A DNA stretch of 16,394 bases from assembly GCA_046728115.1 (NCBI GenBank), contig JBKPDW010000463.1, positions 1 to 16,394 of the forward strand, read 5' to 3'. A program made the position numbers and the translations under genes. This document shows, piece by piece, positions 14,944-16,394 of this stretch. Below the pieces are notes generated by a model. That model saw only the letters and a list, made by a program, of their open reading frames with translations. It was not told the origin of the DNA and made no database searches. This DNA is from CAVSWN01 sp046728115. Its GTDB lineage: Bacteria; Acidobacteriota; Vicinamibacteria; Vicinamibacterales; CAVVIG01. Numbering within the stretch: the stretch's first letter is position 1; every line of letters starts with the position of its first letter.

Positions 14944-15492
14944 CTACCTCGCGTCGTCGAGTGACACAATCAGGGCCTCGGTCCAGGTGATGTCGACCTT
15001 GTCCCCCACCTTCACCTTGGCCAGCGCCTCTACGTCGTTTACCTTGGTGCTGTACTTCCAGTTCTTCGGCCCGGTGAAGGTAATAGACGGCACTTGCCGA
15101 TCGATGGCAGTGATCGTCGCCGTGATCGTGCGCTGATGGGTGAACGTACCGGCGGTCGCTGCCTCCGTGCGCGTCGTGCCCGACGACGATGTGTCAACGT
15201 CCTTCTCGCCTTGCGGCTTCAGTCGAAGAACGAGGTTTTCGTAGTACTTTGCGGTAACTTTGTCGCCGACCTTCAGCGTGTCGAACCGCTTGATCGCGGA
15301 CGGTACGTAGAACACTTCGTAGTTGCCGTCCGGCTTTTTCACGGTGACTTCGCGGTTCGACTGGTCGATCGCTTCGACGGTTACCGTAACAGTCATCGTC
15401 TCGCCCGGTATGGTCTTCGTCACCTGGGCGCCGGCGTGGATCGAGACGACTGCCAGAACGGCCGCCGCACCGCACATTGTCAGTCTGTTCAT
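14944..15492 (-). CDS. Secreted protein of unknown function with two similar beta-rich domains
   Basis: I do not recognise a named family. The 182-residue product has a Sec signal peptide (MNRLTMCGAAAVLAVVSI, cleavage likely after HAGA, residue 22), so it should be periplasmic. The mature part looks like a tandem duplication. Residues about 34-92 (TVTVEAIDQSNREVTV, then LKVGDKVTAKYYENLVLRL) align in order with residues about 122-178 (TITATITAIDRQVPSITF, then VKVGDKVDITWTEALIVSL). They are joined by a Ser/Thr/Gly-rich linker (99-119). Each copy would be a small beta-barrel or OB-like unit. The start at ATG 15492 is chosen because AAGGAGG lies just upstream and the signal peptide then starts correctly; an ATG at 15516 would add eight charged residues in front. 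It is separated from the next minus-strand gene upstream by 187 bp. Confidence 0.82.
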   Translation of the reverse strand: MNRLTMCGAAAVLAVVSIHAGAQVTKTIPGETMTVTVTVEAIDQSNREVTVKKPDGNYEVFYVPSAIKRFDTLKVGDKVTAKYYENLVLRLKPQGEKDVDTSSSGTTRTEAATAGTFTHQRTITATITAIDRQVPSITFTGPKNWKYSTKVNDVEALAKVKVGDKVDITWTEALIVSLDDAR

Positions 15493-15497
15493 CAGAT

Positions 15498-15504
15498 CCT
15501 CCTT
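15498..15504 (-). promoter_or_regulatory. Ribosome binding site fixing the start of the two-domain secreted protein
   Basis: On the minus strand this reads AAGGAGG, five bases before the ATG at 15492. It lies downstream of the alternative ATG at 15516 and so argues against that longer start. Confidence 0.75.
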
Positions 15505-15522
15505 CTCACGCCGCACGTGGCC

Positions 15523-15550
15523 GCGCCGGCCTGAGCCTGCAACCCGGCGC
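15523..15550 (-). other. Inverted repeat in the leader of the two-domain secreted protein gene
   Basis: A perfect 7-base inverted repeat (GCGCCGG and CCGGCGC) encloses a 14-base loop. It sits about 30 bases upstream of the ATG at 15492 and about 130 bases downstream of the stop of the beta-barrel gene. It could be a leader hairpin, part of a terminator for the upstream gene, or chance in GC-rich DNA. Confidence 0.3.
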
Positions 15551-15679
15551 TTCTGCCATCACCGCAATCGCCCGAAAGCACAGCATGCCTCGTGCGGCGC
15601 GATCACCGTCATCACCACGACGAGCGGACATCTCGGTCGCGGCAACGACGGCTGTTCCTGTGGTGTCGGACCCGTATCG

Positions 15680-16375
15680 TCACCATCGAACTCCGAAGGT
15701 CAGCGGGAGGTACTGTGCGTTGGTCGACAGGCTCTGCGTCGTCGTCGCCCCTGCGGGTGGCGTGATCGTCGGCCCCCACACGTAGTGGTAGCGCGCCTCG
15801 ACGTAGAACTTTGCCGCCGTGCCGAACGTAATGCCACCGCCAAAATTGATGCCGAAATCATCCGACGAGCGGTCGCCGAGGATGTTGTCAACCGGTACGA
15901 GGGCCGGATAGCAGACATACCAGTAGGGATCGCAGTACGTTGTGTATCCGACGCTCGGCGAAGTGATCTGAATTTTGCGATGGTACCAGCCAAGACCGCC
16001 GAGCACGTACCCTCCAACGGCGGTGTCGTGCTTGCTGTGGACCACCACATTCCCTGTGAAGGAGTGGATCTGTTGATTGCTTTGCAGGAGGCCGTTGCTC
16101 ACGGCTCCCGCGATCGGGTTGGAGACCACGTTGATTGTTCGATCCGGGCCATCCATGCGGTGGTACATGTACTCCCCGAGGATGCCCACGGTGGGGCCGA
16201 CGTTGAACGTCGCGCCAATCCCGCCGTTCCAGCCGGTGTTGAAACTGTCTTTGAAGCTCGACAGCGGAAATGCCACGCCAAACCCGACGTTGACTTCAAC
16301 CGGCTTGTAGTCCTGCGCGCCCGCCGGCGCCGCTGCCATGAGAATCCCGAGGGCCGCTGCAAATCTTTTCAGCAT
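15680..16375 (-). CDS. Small outer-membrane beta-barrel protein
   Basis: A 231-residue protein with a clear signal peptide (MLKRFAAALGILMAAAPAGA, cleavage before QDYKP). The rest alternates polar and hydrophobic residues in short glycine- and aromatic-rich strands, such as EVNVGFGVAFPLSSF, GWNGGIGATFNVG and FGINFGGGITFG, and ends in LTFGVRW. This fits the eight-stranded OmpA/OmpW/opacity-type barrels, whose last residue is usually aromatic. A loop contains a cysteine pair (TYCDPYWYVCYP) that may form a disulfide. The start at ATG 16375 is preferred because GGGAGGT lies seven bases upstream; a GTG at 16384 would overlap that site. Members have varied roles (structural, adhesive, small-solute pores), so no specific function is assigned. 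Confidence 0.85.
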   Translation of the reverse strand: MLKRFAAALGILMAAAPAGAQDYKPVEVNVGFGVAFPLSSFKDSFNTGWNGGIGATFNVGPTVGILGEYMYHRMDGPDRTINVVSNPIAGAVSNGLLQSNQQIHSFTGNVVVHSKHDTAVGGYVLGGLGWYHRKIQITSPSVGYTTYCDPYWYVCYPALVPVDNILGDRSSDDFGINFGGGITFGTAAKFYVEARYHYVWGPTITPPAGATTTQSLSTNAQYLPLTFGVRW

Positions 16376-16382
16376 GCCACAC

Positions 16383-16390
16383 ACCTCCCT
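16383..16390 (-). promoter_or_regulatory. Ribosome binding site of the beta-barrel protein gene
   Basis: On the minus strand this reads AGGGAGGT, seven bases before ATG 16375. It decides that start, since the alternative GTG at 16384 lies within or next to the site itself. Confidence 0.7.
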
Positions 16391-16394
16391 AGAT

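Overview
The window is GC-rich bacterial DNA from a Gram-negative, diderm organism. It carries a tripartite efflux pump, a secreted beta-barrel protein and a large TonB-dependent receptor with a carboxypeptidase-regulatory-like N-terminal domain (Oar-like). Receptors of that type, with simple secreted proteins of unknown function nearby, are typical of Acidobacteriota (for example Vicinamibacteria-like lineages). This placement is an inference from gene content, not from a marker gene.

Layout, left half (all plus strand): the 3' part of a sigma-54-dependent activator enters from the left edge (to 785). After 144 bp holding a near-perfect 20-bp palindrome (830-849) comes a tightly packed run, probably one operon: a small STAS-like protein (930-1199), the RND pump's periplasmic adaptor (1258-2427), inner-membrane transporter (2431-5610) and outer-membrane channel (5613-7007), then a PPK2-type polyphosphate kinase (7013-7807) and an MscS-family mechanosensitive channel (7835-9553). 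Gaps inside the pump genes are 2-3 bp, and the whole run reads as an envelope, efflux and energy-stress cluster.

Middle: a 310-bp gap (9554-9863) contains the decayed start of a metallo-beta-lactamase-fold hydrolase on the minus strand. It is followed on the plus strand by a DinB/MDMPI-fold protein with an intact metal-ligand triad (9864-10691) and a HAD phosphatase (10720-11451).

Right half (mostly minus strand): the Oar-like TonB-dependent receptor (11448-14489) converges on the HAD gene, and the two stop codons overlap in the tetranucleotide CTAG. Upstream of the receptor lies an hsp20 small heat-shock gene reduced to a fragment, read in three successive frames (14517-14851, plus strand). 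Then come a secreted protein built from two similar domains (14944-15492) and a small outer-membrane beta-barrel protein (15680-16375), both on the minus strand.

No RNA gene, CRISPR array, insertion sequence or phage gene was recognised. Most of the window is ordinary in content. The points most worth a second look are the gene set joined to the pump operon, the palindrome in front of it, the two gene remnants, and the duplicated-domain secreted protein. I found no convincing evidence of a wholly new system.
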